Shown one piece after another: positions 50,503-59,066 of a stretch of 64,000 nucleotides of DNA; the stretch's first letter is position 1; every line of letters begins with the position of its first letter. The stretch lies in the NCBI RefSeq assembly GCF_009720825.1, contig NZ_WNKY01000009.1, positions 62,001-126,000 on the forward strand, in the 5' to 3' direction. Origin of the DNA: Duganella radicis (GTDB lineage: Bacteria; Pseudomonadota; Gammaproteobacteria; Burkholderiales; Burkholderiaceae_D). The translations under genes were made by a program, and so were the position numbers. The notes beneath the pieces are model-generated. The model worked only from the letters and a program-made list of their open reading frames with translations, made no database searches and was not told the origin of the DNA.

Positions 50503-52323
50503 TTACAGCGCGAAGTCGATCGCCTCGCTGGTGGTGGGGCGCGGGCGGCTGCCCACCGGCACGCTGATGGCCACCGTGGTGCCGCCGTTGGGGCTGCCAG
50601 TGATCGAGCAAGTGCCGCCCAGCAGGCTGACGCGCTCCTCGATGCCGACCAGCCCGAAGGAGCCGGCCTTGTTGCGGCTGGCGTCGCCGACGCCGATGCC
50701 GTTGTCGCTGATGGTCATGCTCAGGGTGCCATCGGTCTGGCGCAGGTCGACCCGCACCAGGCTGGCCTGGGCGTGTTGCAGGATGTTGCTGAGCGATTCT
50801 TGCAGCACGCGGAAGAAGGCGGTGGCGCAGTGGTCGTCGACGCGGATTTCGGTGTCATGGTCGATCAGCTCGCACACCATGCCGGAGCGGGCGCGGAACT
50901 GGGCGATCTGCCATTCCACCGCCGCGTTCAGGCCCAGATCCAGCACCTGCGGGCGCAGGTCGTTGATGATGTGGCGCACGCTTTTCATGCTGCTGTCGAT
51001 CTGCCCCAGCATGTGCTGGGCGCGCGCGTGCAGGCGCGGGTGGCGGTGGCGGGTGCGGGTGCACAGCAGGTCGACGTCGATGCGCAGCACCAGCAGGTTC
51101 TGGCCCAGGTCGTCGTGGATTTCGCGCGCGATGCGCTTGCGCTCCTGCTCCTTGATCTGGTCCGAGTGGGCCGCCAGGCGGCGCAGCTTGTGGTGCGACT
51201 GTTGCAGGCTGGCCTGGCTGTTGCGCAGTTCGCGCGTCATCTCCTTGGCCATCTTCACCGCCCGCATGCGTGATGACGACAGCGTGTGGAACAGCAGGAA
51301 GAACAGCAGCGAGCCGGTGAAGCCGGACACCATCGCCATCCACGGCAGCCAGGCGTCGAAGCGGCTGTACCAGTTGGCCTTGGGGGCGGTGAAGTGCGCG
51401 CTCCAGTGGCGGCTGTTGAAGTCGACCGGCAGCGTCACGCTGAACTGGTCGCCGGGGGACAGCGACGGGCTGTCGGGCTTGCTGTCGAACAGGCGCACGG
51501 TGGGCTGCTTGCCGGCGCTTTGGGCGTCGCCGCTGTCGGACAGCACCAGGCGGACGTCGCGCACCTGCATCTGCTCCAGCGCCGCCTGCACCAGGCGCGG
51601 CACGCTGAAACCGATGCCGACCGAGCCGATGCAGGCGGCGCGGCGTTGTTCGACGGTATCCAGCGGCATGTCCTTGCGGTACACCGGCAGGCGCAGCGCC
51701 AGCCCGGCGCCCAGCGGCTGGTGCACGCTGTCGATCGGCGTGCCGGAGGCGCTCATGCCGCCCTGGTCGCGGCCCTGCGCCAGCGCCCGCGCCACCGGCG
51801 CGCGGTAGCCGATGTCGCGGCCTATCTTTTCGCGGAACGCGGCCAGCGGCTCGATCATGGTCAGCACCCAGTAGTCGGCGCGCGCTTCCGGCGGCGACAC
51901 CAGCGTGGCTTCGGGATAGCCAAGCGCGGCGTCGCCGGTGGCATGGCTCAGGCTGCGCTCGAAGGCGGCGCGCTGATCGTGGCGGACGTACTGGGCGTAG
52001 TTGATGTTGTCCAGCGCGGGAAACTGGCGCTCGATGTTCAGGCCGCTGACATAGCGGTGGAAGCTGTTGCGGTCCACACGGTCGGCCGCGTGGAAGAAGC
52101 TGGCGGTGCCGCGCAGCACGTCGGTGTAGGCGTTGATGCGCGAGTTGATGTTGTACTGGGCGTTTTGTGCCTGGTGCAGGAAACGCTCGCTGGCATCGTA
52201 CTCAATCGTCTTGTCGGCGGCCAGATAGAACAGACTGCCGATGCCCAGCGACAGCAGCACCCCCGCCCAGATCACCGGGCGCGAGGACGAAAACAGTTGT
52301 TTGATACTAGGAAGCGCGACCAC
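50503..52323 (-). CDS. Membrane sensor histidine kinase with CHASE domain (NarL-type)
   Basis: GTG start at 52323, preceded by AAAGGGCAG. The 606-aa protein has a transmembrane span (~17-36), a periplasmic CHASE domain (~70-300; NINYAQYVRHDQRAAFERSL, YRAPVARALAQGRDQGGMSA), a second span (~330-352), a coiled coil, a HisKA_3 dimerisation domain with the phospho-His in RIAREIHDDLGQNLL, and a HATPase_c domain (ISDNGIGVGDASRNKAGSFG, LVGIEERVSLLGG). It pairs normally with a LuxR/NarL-type response regulator; none lies nearby, so it is an orphan here. A sigma-70 promoter is present at 52356-52385. Confidence 0.92.
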   Translation of the reverse strand: MVALPSIKQLFSSSRPVIWAGVLLSLGIGSLFYLAADKTIEYDASERFLHQAQNAQYNINSRINAYTDVLRGTASFFHAADRVDRNSFHRYVSGLNIERQFPALDNINYAQYVRHDQRAAFERSLSHATGDAALGYPEATLVSPPEARADYWVLTMIEPLAAFREKIGRDIGYRAPVARALAQGRDQGGMSASGTPIDSVHQPLGAGLALRLPVYRKDMPLDTVEQRRAACIGSVGIGFSVPRLVQAALEQMQVRDVRLVLSDSGDAQSAGKQPTVRLFDSKPDSPSLSPGDQFSVTLPVDFNSRHWSAHFTAPKANWYSRFDAWLPWMAMVSGFTGSLLFFLLFHTLSSSRMRAVKMAKEMTRELRNSQASLQQSHHKLRRLAAHSDQIKEQERKRIAREIHDDLGQNLLVLRIDVDLLCTRTRHRHPRLHARAQHMLGQIDSSMKSVRHIINDLRPQVLDLGLNAAVEWQIAQFRARSGMVCELIDHDTEIRVDDHCATAFFRVLQESLSNILQHAQASLVRVDLRQTDGTLSMTISDNGIGVGDASRNKAGSFGLVGIEERVSLLGGTCSITGSPNGGTTVAISVPVGSRPRPTTSEAIDFAL

Positions 52324-52355
52324 TGACTGCCCTTTTAGTAGTCATATTTTTTTTG

Positions 52356-52385
52356 ACTATAGGAAATAACTCTTAAGCTAGTCAA
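52356..52385 (-). promoter_or_regulatory. Sigma-70 promoter of the CHASE histidine kinase
   Basis: On the minus strand TTGACT (52385-52380), an 18-bp spacer and TATAGT (52361-52356) precede the GTG start by 32 bp. Good match to consensus hexamers. Confidence 0.65.
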
Positions 52386-52428
52386 GCAATTTTGCGAAAA
52401 TGTCATCTGTCCTGGACGGAGTGTTAAT

Positions 52429-52458
52429 AAAAAACGGCACCGCGCGGGTGCCGTTTTT
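52429..52458 (-). terminator. Rho-independent terminator downstream of glnS
   Basis: AAACGGCACC (52432-52441) pairs with GGTGCCGTTT (52447-52456), loop 5. The A run before the stem gives a T tract on the minus strand, and T52457-52458 also allows + strand use. It follows the glnS stop by about 20 bp. Confidence 0.88.
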
Positions 52459-52476
52459 CTGTGGGGCAGGGCGGGC

Positions 52477-54246
52477 TTACTTGGCCGGGCCCCAGCTGTC
52501 TTTCAGGGTGACGATGCGGTTGAACACCGGCTTGCCAGGCTGCGAATCGACGCGGTCGGCGACGAAGTAGCCGTGGCGCTCGAACTGGTAGCGCTGGTCG
52601 GCCTGGGCCGCGCTCATGCCTGGCTCCAGGTAGGCTTTCACCACTTCCTTGGCGTTCGGGTTCAGCAGGGAGATGAAGTCCTTGCCGCCGGCGTCCGGCT
52701 GGGCGTCGGTGAACAGGCGGTCGTACAGGCGCACTTCGGCTTCCAGCGCGGCCCCGGCGGACACCCAGTGGATGTTGCCCTTGACCTTGTAGTTGTCCGA
52801 ACCCGGCGTGCCGGATTTGGAGTCCTCGAAGTACTTCACGTGCACGGCGATGACCTTGCCGTTTTCATCCTTGTCGTAGCCCACGCACTCGGTGACGTAG
52901 CCGTGACGCAGGCGCACGCGGCTGCCCGGATTGTCGCCGATCGGCGGGTAGTAGCGGAAATAGCCCTTGGTCGGCACTTCCATGAAGTCTTCCTCTTCGA
53001 TCCACAGTTCGCGCGAGATCGGGAAGGTGCGCACGCCCATTTCCGGATGGTGCGGGTGGACCGGCGAGGTGCAGTCTTCCGTTTGGCCTTCAGGGTAGTT
53101 GTCGATGATCAGTTTCAGCGGACGCAGCACGGCGGTGGCGCGCGGCGCTTTCGGATCGAGGTCTTCGCGCACGCAGCCTTCCAGCGTGCTCATGTCGATC
53201 CAGCCGTCGGCCTTGGTCACGCCGATGCGCTCGCAGAACAGATGGATGGATTCCGGCGTGTAGCCGCGGCGGCGCAGGCCGACGATGGTGGGCATGCGCG
53301 GGTCGTCCCAGCCGTCGACGATGTTTTCTTCCACCAGCTGGCGCAGCTTGCGCTTGGAGGTCACCACGTAGGTCAGGTTCAGGCGCGAGAATTCGTACTG
53401 GCGCGGCACCGGCAACTGGAAGAAGCCGCCTTTCGACAGGGTTTCCAGCAGCCAGTCGTAGAACGGGCGGTGGTCCTGGAATTCCAGCGTGCAGATCGAG
53501 TGGGTGATGTTTTCCAGCGCGTCCGAAATCGGGTGCGTGTAGTCGTACATCGGGTAGATGCACCAGGCGTCGCCGGTGCGCACGTGGTGCGCGTGGCGGA
53601 TGCGGTAGATGGCCGGGTCGCGCATATTCATGTTCGGCGACGACATGGCGTCTTCGCTGATCCTGGCGCGCAGGATGTGTTCGCCGTCGGCGTATTTGCC
53701 GGCCTTCATGTCGCGGAAGATTTGCAGCGATTCGGCGGCCGGACGGTTGCGGAACGGCGAGTTGGTGCCCGGCGTGCTGAAGTTGCCGCGGTTGGCCGCC
53801 ATGTCTTCGGCCGACTGGCTGTCGACGTAGGCATGGCCTTGCCCGATCAGCCATTCGGCCATCTGGTACAGCTGCTCGAAGTAGTCCGAGGCATAGTGCA
53901 GGTGGTGCTCGACCGAGCCGTCTTTCTGTGGGTAGTCGTAGTCAAAGCCCAGCCATTTCACGCTGTCGATGATGGTGTCGACGTATTCCTGCTCTTCCTT
54001 GGCCGGGTTGGTGTCGTCGAAACGCAGGTTGCAGCGGCCTTGATAATCGCGCGCCAGCCCAAAATTCAGGCAGATGGACTTGGCGTGGCCGACGTGCAGG
54101 TAGCCGTTCGGCTCGGGCGGGAAGCGGGTGATGACGCTGGGCATGCCGTCGCGGACGTGGGTACCGGCCGCGAGATCGTGTTCGACGATGGCGCGCAGGA
54201 AATTGGATGGGAGTGCTGGCGCTGGGCTGTTTTTATCGTTGCTCAT
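52477..54246 (-). CDS. glnS: Glutaminyl-tRNA synthetase
   Basis: The 589-aa class I synthetase has the HIGH motif in RFPPEPNGYLHVGHAKSICLNFG, the KMSKS equivalent in TYVVTSKRKLRQLVEENIV, and a C-terminal anticodon-binding beta-barrel domain (RELWIEEEDFMEVPTKGYFR). Length and order match E. coli GlnRS. It charges tRNA-Gln with glutamine in the cytoplasm. It has a terminator immediately downstream and starts 133 bp from the divergent J-domain gene. Confidence 0.96.
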   Translation of the reverse strand: MSNDKNSPAPALPSNFLRAIVEHDLAAGTHVRDGMPSVITRFPPEPNGYLHVGHAKSICLNFGLARDYQGRCNLRFDDTNPAKEEQEYVDTIIDSVKWLGFDYDYPQKDGSVEHHLHYASDYFEQLYQMAEWLIGQGHAYVDSQSAEDMAANRGNFSTPGTNSPFRNRPAAESLQIFRDMKAGKYADGEHILRARISEDAMSSPNMNMRDPAIYRIRHAHHVRTGDAWCIYPMYDYTHPISDALENITHSICTLEFQDHRPFYDWLLETLSKGGFFQLPVPRQYEFSRLNLTYVVTSKRKLRQLVEENIVDGWDDPRMPTIVGLRRRGYTPESIHLFCERIGVTKADGWIDMSTLEGCVREDLDPKAPRATAVLRPLKLIIDNYPEGQTEDCTSPVHPHHPEMGVRTFPISRELWIEEEDFMEVPTKGYFRYYPPIGDNPGSRVRLRHGYVTECVGYDKDENGKVIAVHVKYFEDSKSGTPGSDNYKVKGNIHWVSAGAALEAEVRLYDRLFTDAQPDAGGKDFISLLNPNAKEVVKAYLEPGMSAAQADQRYQFERHGYFVADRVDSQPGKPVFNRIVTLKDSWGPAK

Positions 54247-54319
54247 CTGAAAGTTGGCTGTGCAAAAGTTCTCTATTGCTGCATTTTACCGTATTGCCAG
54301 TGGGGATATGGCGGCACGG

Positions 54320-54325
54320 TATAAT
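54320..54325 (+). promoter_or_regulatory. -10 element of the J-domain operon
   Basis: GGTATAAT contains a perfect TATAAT at 54320-54325, 53 bp before the J-domain ATG. The -35 is less clear: TTGCCA (54294-54299) is 20 bp away, longer than ideal. Confidence 0.45.
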
Positions 54326-54378
54326 GATCGATTCATTTGCGTTTTATTTGCACCGCACCACGACCCGGAGTTTCCAAA

Positions 54379-54672
54379 ATGGAAAATTATTACAACACAC
54401 TGGGTATTGCGCCTAACGCCACGGAAGATGAGATCAAAAAGGTCTATCGTTCGCTGGCCATGCGGTTCCACCCGGACCGCAATCCCGAACCCGGCGCCGA
54501 CGCGCGCTTCAAGGCGGTGACCAAGGCCTACGAGATCCTGTCGGACCCGGTCAAGCGCGAGGAATACAACCAGAGCCTCAACCACCGCATCATCATCGAT
54601 GCCGAAGCCGAGGCTTACCAGCTGTGGCGTTCGCTGTTCGCGCTGCACGGCACCACGCTGCCGGCGGCCTGA
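54379..54672 (+). CDS. Short J-domain (DnaJ-like) protein
   Basis: The ATG at 54379 has CCGGAG eight bases before it. The 97-aa protein is a single J-domain (MENYYNTLGIAPNATEDEIK, YRSLAMRFHPDRNPEPGADA) with the intact HPD tripeptide, plus a ~30-residue helical tail (IIIDAEAEAYQLWRSLFALH). There is no zinc finger or substrate-binding domain, so it should recruit DnaK to a specific client. It is the first gene of a tight cluster (gaps of 23, 2 and 14 bp) with three proteins of unknown function, which are therefore likely partners or clients. Confidence 0.9.
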   Translation: MENYYNTLGIAPNATEDEIKKVYRSLAMRFHPDRNPEPGADARFKAVTKAYEILSDPVKREEYNQSLNHRIIIDAEAEAYQLWRSLFALHGTTLPAA

Positions 54673-54695
54673 CACCTGTTATAAGAAAGTAAGCA

Positions 54696-55196
54696 ATGAG
54701 AAAAGTACACCCGGAGTTCGCCTATCAGTCGCGCGAACTGGAAGGCCAGATCGAGGGCATCCTCGGCGATCCGCCGGATCGCAAGAACTACCAGCGCATG
54801 GTTGACGCGCTGGTGGGCGAATACGCCGACGGCGGCGGCATCGAGGACGTGAACATGCTGGCCTTCGCGCTGGTCGACCACATCGAGTTCAACAATCCGA
54901 AAGGCCTGCTGGCCGAAGCGGAAGATTACGAGTTCGGCGACGCCGCGCGCGTGTTCGCCATGGCCTCGTGCAAGGGCGAGGAAGCGTCGCGCATGTACCA
55001 GGCGATTGCCGAGAGCATGCCGGACCTGGCGCGCCAGGCCATCATTACCGCCTTCCTGCACAAGCATCCGCGCAAGTGGGATGATGACGATCAGTCGCTG
55101 GAGCAGCTGTCGGCCAACGACGATGGCGACGATATCGAGGATGAAGACGCGGCCAGCGACGACTTCGCGCAAATGTTCGATCAGGATGGAGATTAA
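54696..55196 (+). CDS. Uncharacterised acidic 166-aa protein (J-domain operon)
   Basis: Preceded by AAGAAAGTAAGCA, the protein (MRKVHPEFAYQSRELEGQIE) is predicted almost entirely helical. It carries a strongly acidic C-terminal tail (DDDDQSLEQLSANDDGDDIED...) typical of histone-chaperone-like or ribosome-mimicking tails. No signal peptide, one Cys. I do not recognise a domain. It is flanked by the J-domain gene and, 2 bp later, by another acidic helical protein, so they probably function together. Confidence 0.75.
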   Translation: MRKVHPEFAYQSRELEGQIEGILGDPPDRKNYQRMVDALVGEYADGGGIEDVNMLAFALVDHIEFNNPKGLLAEAEDYEFGDAARVFAMASCKGEEASRMYQAIAESMPDLARQAIITAFLHKHPRKWDDDDQSLEQLSANDDGDDIEDEDAASDDFAQMFDQDGD

Positions 55197-55198
55197 GC

Positions 55199-55969
55199 AT
55201 GTCGGAAAAATCTAATCTGCCGGCGCTGAGCAAGCAAGTGACGGAACTGGTGCTGGCCGGCTCGTTGAGCCACGCCGAGGAAGCCTTCGCCGAAGCGGCC
55301 GACCAGTTCGGCGATCTGGCGGTGGTGGAAGTGCTGAACAACATCCCGCCGCAAGTGACCGCGCTGCACATGGCCGGTTTCGACGGCGGCAAGATGTCGC
55401 TGACCACCTTGCTGGTGCCGCCCAAGGCATGGGCCGACAGCCTGGCCTTCATCGCCGCCACCTGGCCGGACGACCAGATCGAGGACGATCCCGAGCGCAT
55501 CGCCGAATCGCTGTTCGCCCACGTGCACGGCGTGGCGTTCGCCACCGACGACGAAGAGCGCCGCAACGAACTGCTGGCGGCCGCCTCGGCCACCGACCAC
55601 GGCTCGACCATCTTCGCCATCCTGTTCTCGCTGGCGCCGAAGGAGATTCTGGAGGTGGCCGGCGAAGTGATTTCCAAAGGCCCGTACCTGACCGGCCAGA
55701 CCTCGTCCGACAGCGACATCGTGCCGGTGGCGATCGCGCTGGCGCAGGCCTCGGAAGACGGCTGGGACCGCGCGCTGTTCGAGCTGTTCCCGGAATTCCG
55801 CCACAGCGCCGATCTCGCCGATGCCGAGTACGAGGACGATCCGGACGCCGAGCCGACCATCCTGCAACGCTCGACCAAGGAGTTGCTGTACCGTCTGCGC
55901 AAGCAAGTCCCGTCCACGCGCGCCGCGAAGACCTCGCGCCGCTCGGTCGGCACCAACATCTTCTCGTGA
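55199..55969 (+). CDS. Uncharacterised 256-aa protein (J-domain operon)
   Basis: The start is 2 bp after the previous stop, with GGAG nine bases upstream. The protein (MSEKSNLPALSKQVTELVLA) is helical and acidic, without signal peptide or cysteines. Repeated helix-turn segments such as AEEAFAEAADQFGDLAVVEV and ERRNELLAAASATDHGSTIF could be alpha-solenoid-like. The C-terminus is basic (STRAAKTSRRSVGTNIFS), so it is bipolar in charge. No domain identified. Confidence 0.75.
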   Translation: MSEKSNLPALSKQVTELVLAGSLSHAEEAFAEAADQFGDLAVVEVLNNIPPQVTALHMAGFDGGKMSLTTLLVPPKAWADSLAFIAATWPDDQIEDDPERIAESLFAHVHGVAFATDDEERRNELLAAASATDHGSTIFAILFSLAPKEILEVAGEVISKGPYLTGQTSSDSDIVPVAIALAQASEDGWDRALFELFPEFRHSADLADAEYEDDPDAEPTILQRSTKELLYRLRKQVPSTRAAKTSRRSVGTNIFS

Positions 55970-55983
55970 TGGGTGGCCGATAG

Positions 55984-56856
55984 ATGCTGCCAGCAATCGT
56001 AGTAGAAACCCTGCCGCGCCTGACCCGCGCGATCCAGCAGTTCGCCCGGCACCCGGACGATGACGCCGCCTACACGCTGGCCGATGAACTGACCGGCATC
56101 ACCGCCATGGTGGCCGAGAAGTTCACCAACGACCGCACCGCCGAAGGCATCCAGAAGGCCTTGCAGCTGACGGTCGGCTGCGTGTCGCTGGGGCTGGAAC
56201 ACGCGTTGCCGGACGAGGACGACCTGGCCGCGCTCGACCTGCTGATCGACGAGGGCGCGGAGCACGCGTTCCAGATCGGCTTCCGCATGATCAAGGAACT
56301 GTCGGGCATGCCGGAAGACGCGCTGGTCGGCGAGTACGACAACGATCCGGTGTACGCGGCGCGCCGCCTGCGCGACAAGTTCATCGACATTTGCCAGACC
56401 GATCCGAACCAGAACTGGGACGGCCCGGCGCGCTATGCGGTGCAGTTCAAGCAGCGCAGGGAAGTGCAGGCGGTGGTGCGGCTGGCCAACTGGCTGCGCC
56501 GCCACAACACCGAAGGCCCGGTCAGCGACGCCGATCTGAATGCGGAAGGCGTGATCGCGCTGGCCATCATCTTTGCGGTGGAGGGCGGCGGCATGATCGT
56601 GGCGCGTACCGGCCAGAAGGAGTTCGAGCGCTTTGTGAAAGCGGTGCGCAAGAACAAGCCGGATTACGAGGCGGGCTGGGCGGAACTGGTGGCCAAGGTG
56701 CCGGCGCAGCATCATCCGGTGCTGCTGGATCGCATCGCCAGCTACCGCCAGACCTGCACCGTGCTGCAAAACATCAAGGGCCGCACGGCCATGAAGACCT
56801 TGTTCGCGGAACTGGAGAATTACGCCGGTTCCGAGCTGGACGCGGACTACTCCTGA
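55984..56856 (+). CDS. Uncharacterised 290-aa protein (J-domain operon)
   Basis: The last gene of the cluster, 14 bp after the previous stop. The protein (MLPAIVVETLPRLTRAIQQF) is acidic and helical; the segment LEHALPDEDDLAALDLLIDEGAEHAFQIGF may be a helical repeat unit, and YAVQFKQRREVQAVVRLANW is a distinct amphipathic block. No signal peptide and no known domain. It is convergent with the LysR gene, 2 bp between stops. Confidence 0.75.
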   Translation: MLPAIVVETLPRLTRAIQQFARHPDDDAAYTLADELTGITAMVAEKFTNDRTAEGIQKALQLTVGCVSLGLEHALPDEDDLAALDLLIDEGAEHAFQIGFRMIKELSGMPEDALVGEYDNDPVYAARRLRDKFIDICQTDPNQNWDGPARYAVQFKQRREVQAVVRLANWLRRHNTEGPVSDADLNAEGVIALAIIFAVEGGGMIVARTGQKEFERFVKAVRKNKPDYEAGWAELVAKVPAQHHPVLLDRIASYRQTCTVLQNIKGRTAMKTLFAELENYAGSELDADYS

Positions 56857-56858
56857 TG

Positions 56859-57752
56859 TCAGGCTGAGGCGGCCTCCGTTGCCACCGCAACGAAGGCCGC
56901 CACCAAAGGCGATATGGCGTCCTTGCGTTTCGCCAGATACAGCGCGGTGGTGGCCGTGGCGTCCGCCATCGGCCGGTAGCACACCTCGCGCATGCGGATG
57001 ATGTCGAAGGAACTGGGCAGCACCGACACGCCGCAGCCGGCCGCCACCAGGCCGATGATGGTGGAGGCTTCCCCGGCCTCCATCGCGATGGTCGGCTTGA
57101 AGCCGGCTTCCCGGCACAGCCGGTTGATCTGCGGGTGGATGCCGGTGCCCGCGCTTTCCGGATACATCACCAGCGGCTCGCCCTTCAAATCCTGCACCGC
57201 GATGCTGCGCTTGCGCGCCAGCGGGTGCGCCACCGGCAGCACCATCACCAGCGGATCGCGCCGCAAGATCGTCAACGCCACCGATTCCGGCAGCGTGAGC
57301 TCGGGCGGCCGCACCAGACCCAGATCCAGTTCGCGCGCCGCCAGCGCCTCGATCTGGCCCACGGTCGACATTTCCTGCAAAGTCAGCTGCACGCCCGGAT
57401 AGCGCTGGCGGTAGCGGTTGATCACCGTCGCGAACAGCGGCGTCAACGGCGTGGAAAAGGTGAAGCCCACGCGCAGCTCGCCGGCCTCGCCGCGTTCCGC
57501 ACGGCGCGCCGTCCGCATGGCTTGCTCGGACAAGGCCAGCACCCGCCGCGCGTCGTCGAGGAACAGCTTGCCCGCCTCCGTCAGCCGCACCCAGCGCTTG
57601 CTGCGCTCCAGCAGCTGGGCGCCCACTTCCGCTTCCAGTTGCTGAATCTGATGGCTCAAAGGCGGCTGGCCGATGTGCAGCCGTTCGGCCGCGCGGGTAA
57701 AGCTTAACTCCTCGGCAACGGCGACGAAGTAGCGCAGATGGCGTAATTCCAT
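56859..57752 (-). CDS. LysR family transcriptional regulator
   Basis: The 297-aa protein has a canonical LysR N-terminus (MELRHLRYFVAVAEELSFTRAAERLHIGQPPLSHQIQQLE) and a full periplasmic-binding-protein-like effector domain (ELRVGFTFSTPLTPLF...GCGVSVLPSSFDIIRM). The Ben/Cat-like LHIGQPPLS form is common in regulators of aromatic or efflux genes. It is divergent from an MFS exporter (spacer 57753-57851), so it probably controls it. Confidence 0.92.
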   Translation of the reverse strand: MELRHLRYFVAVAEELSFTRAAERLHIGQPPLSHQIQQLEAEVGAQLLERSKRWVRLTEAGKLFLDDARRVLALSEQAMRTARRAERGEAGELRVGFTFSTPLTPLFATVINRYRQRYPGVQLTLQEMSTVGQIEALAARELDLGLVRPPELTLPESVALTILRRDPLVMVLPVAHPLARKRSIAVQDLKGEPLVMYPESAGTGIHPQINRLCREAGFKPTIAMEAGEASTIIGLVAAGCGVSVLPSSFDIIRMREVCYRPMADATATTALYLAKRKDAISPLVAAFVAVATEAASA

Positions 57753-57851
57753 TATCTTTTAAAAGTATGACTGACGGTTTAAATATATATTGGACAGCTT
57801 ATTGTGGCAATCCTAAGATGAACTCATCGTACCTCGCAGGAAACCGCCACC
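57753..57851. promoter_or_regulatory. LysR/MFS divergent promoter region
   Basis: CTTTTAAAAG (57756-57765) is a 10-bp palindrome next to the LysR start. TTGGAC (57790-57795), an 18-bp spacer and TAAGAT (57814-57819) form a plausible promoter for the MFS gene, whose ATG is at 57852. The palindrome may be a LysR contact. Confidence 0.5.
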
Positions 57852-59066
57852 ATGTTAGTCGCCGCCGCACCCCGCATCGCCCTCGGCAGTCCGGAATTCA
57901 AGCGCAGCAACCGCGCCATGTTCTTTGGCGGCTTTTCCGCCTTCGCGCTGCTGTACTGCGTGCAGCCGTTGATGCCGCTGCTATCGCATGAATTCACCCT
58001 GAGCGCGGCGCAGAGCAGCATGGTGCTGTCGATTTCCACCGGCGCACTGGCCTTGTCGTTGCTGGCCTCCAGCGCCGTCTCCGAGCGGCTGGGCCGCAAG
58101 CCTTTGATGGTGGCGGCGATGGCGATTGCCGCCGTCATGACGCTGCTGTGCGCCTTCGCCCACAACTACCCGCAACTGCTGGCCATGCGCGCCTTGCTGG
58201 GCGTGGCGCTGGGCGGCATGCCGGCCATCGCCATGGCCTACCTGGGCGAGGAAATCGAACCGCGATCGCTGGGCCTGTCGATGGGCTTGTACATCAGCGG
58301 CAGCGCCTTTGGCGGCATGGCGGGGCGCGTGATCACTTCGGTGCTGAGCGACCATTTCTCGTGGCGGCTGGCGCTGGCCATGGTCGGCGTGGCGGGGATC
58401 GGGGCGGCCATCGAGTTCTGGCGCAGCCTGCCGGAATCGCGCCACTTCGCGCCGGCCCATGGCGGCTGGCGCGCGCTGCCGGCCGGCTTCAGGCTGCATC
58501 TGTCGGACGCCGGCCTGCCCTGGTTGTTCGTGCTGGCCTTCCTGCTGATGGGCGCGTTTGTCAGCCTGTACAACTACATCGCTTACCGCCTGCTGGGCGG
58601 GCCGTTCAGCCTGAGCCAGAGCGTGGTGGGCGCGGTGTCCTTCTTCTACCTGCTGGGCATCTACAGCTCGGTATGGGCCGGCAAGCTGGCCGACCGCTAC
58701 GGCCGCCGCAACGTGCTGTGGCTGATGGCGCTGATCATGCTCGGCGGCCTGCTGCTGACCTTGTCGAACTGGCTGCCGTTGATCCTGGCCGGCGTAGCGG
58801 TGTTCACCTACGGCTTCTTCGCCACCCACTCGGTGGCCAGCAGCTGGGTGGGGCGGCGCGCGCTGAGCAACAAGGCCCTGGCCTCGGCCCTGTACCTGTT
58901 CTTCTACTACCTCGGTTCCAGCGTGATCGGCTCGGCCACCGGCATCATGTGGGGCCGTGCCGCCTGGCCGGGCGTGGTGGCGGTGCTGGCGTGTGCGCTG
59001 GGGCTGGCGCTGCTGGTCGCGCTGCGCCTGCGGACGCTGGCGCCGCTGGGGCAGGCCGAGAAATAA
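57852..59066 (+). CDS. MFS transporter, YnfM-like
   Basis: The 404-aa protein has twelve membrane spans with MFS motif A (SSAVSERLGRKPLMVAAMA) after span 2 and a second copy (GKLADRYGRRNVLWLMALI) after span 8. The Gly-rich region ALGGMPAIAMAYLGEEI belongs to the polyol/drug efflux type (YnfM, YnfM-like arabinose exporters). Its position divergent from a LysR gene is the same as the E. coli ynfL-ynfM pair. The last 122 bp overlap the end of the minus-strand GGDEF-EAL gene. Confidence 0.9.
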   Translation: MLVAAAPRIALGSPEFKRSNRAMFFGGFSAFALLYCVQPLMPLLSHEFTLSAAQSSMVLSISTGALALSLLASSAVSERLGRKPLMVAAMAIAAVMTLLCAFAHNYPQLLAMRALLGVALGGMPAIAMAYLGEEIEPRSLGLSMGLYISGSAFGGMAGRVITSVLSDHFSWRLALAMVGVAGIGAAIEFWRSLPESRHFAPAHGGWRALPAGFRLHLSDAGLPWLFVLAFLLMGAFVSLYNYIAYRLLGGPFSLSQSVVGAVSFFYLLGIYSSVWAGKLADRYGRRNVLWLMALIMLGGLLLTLSNWLPLILAGVAVFTYGFFATHSVASSWVGRRALSNKALASALYLFFYYLGSSVIGSATGIMWGRAAWPGVVAVLACALGLALLVALRLRTLAPLGQAEK

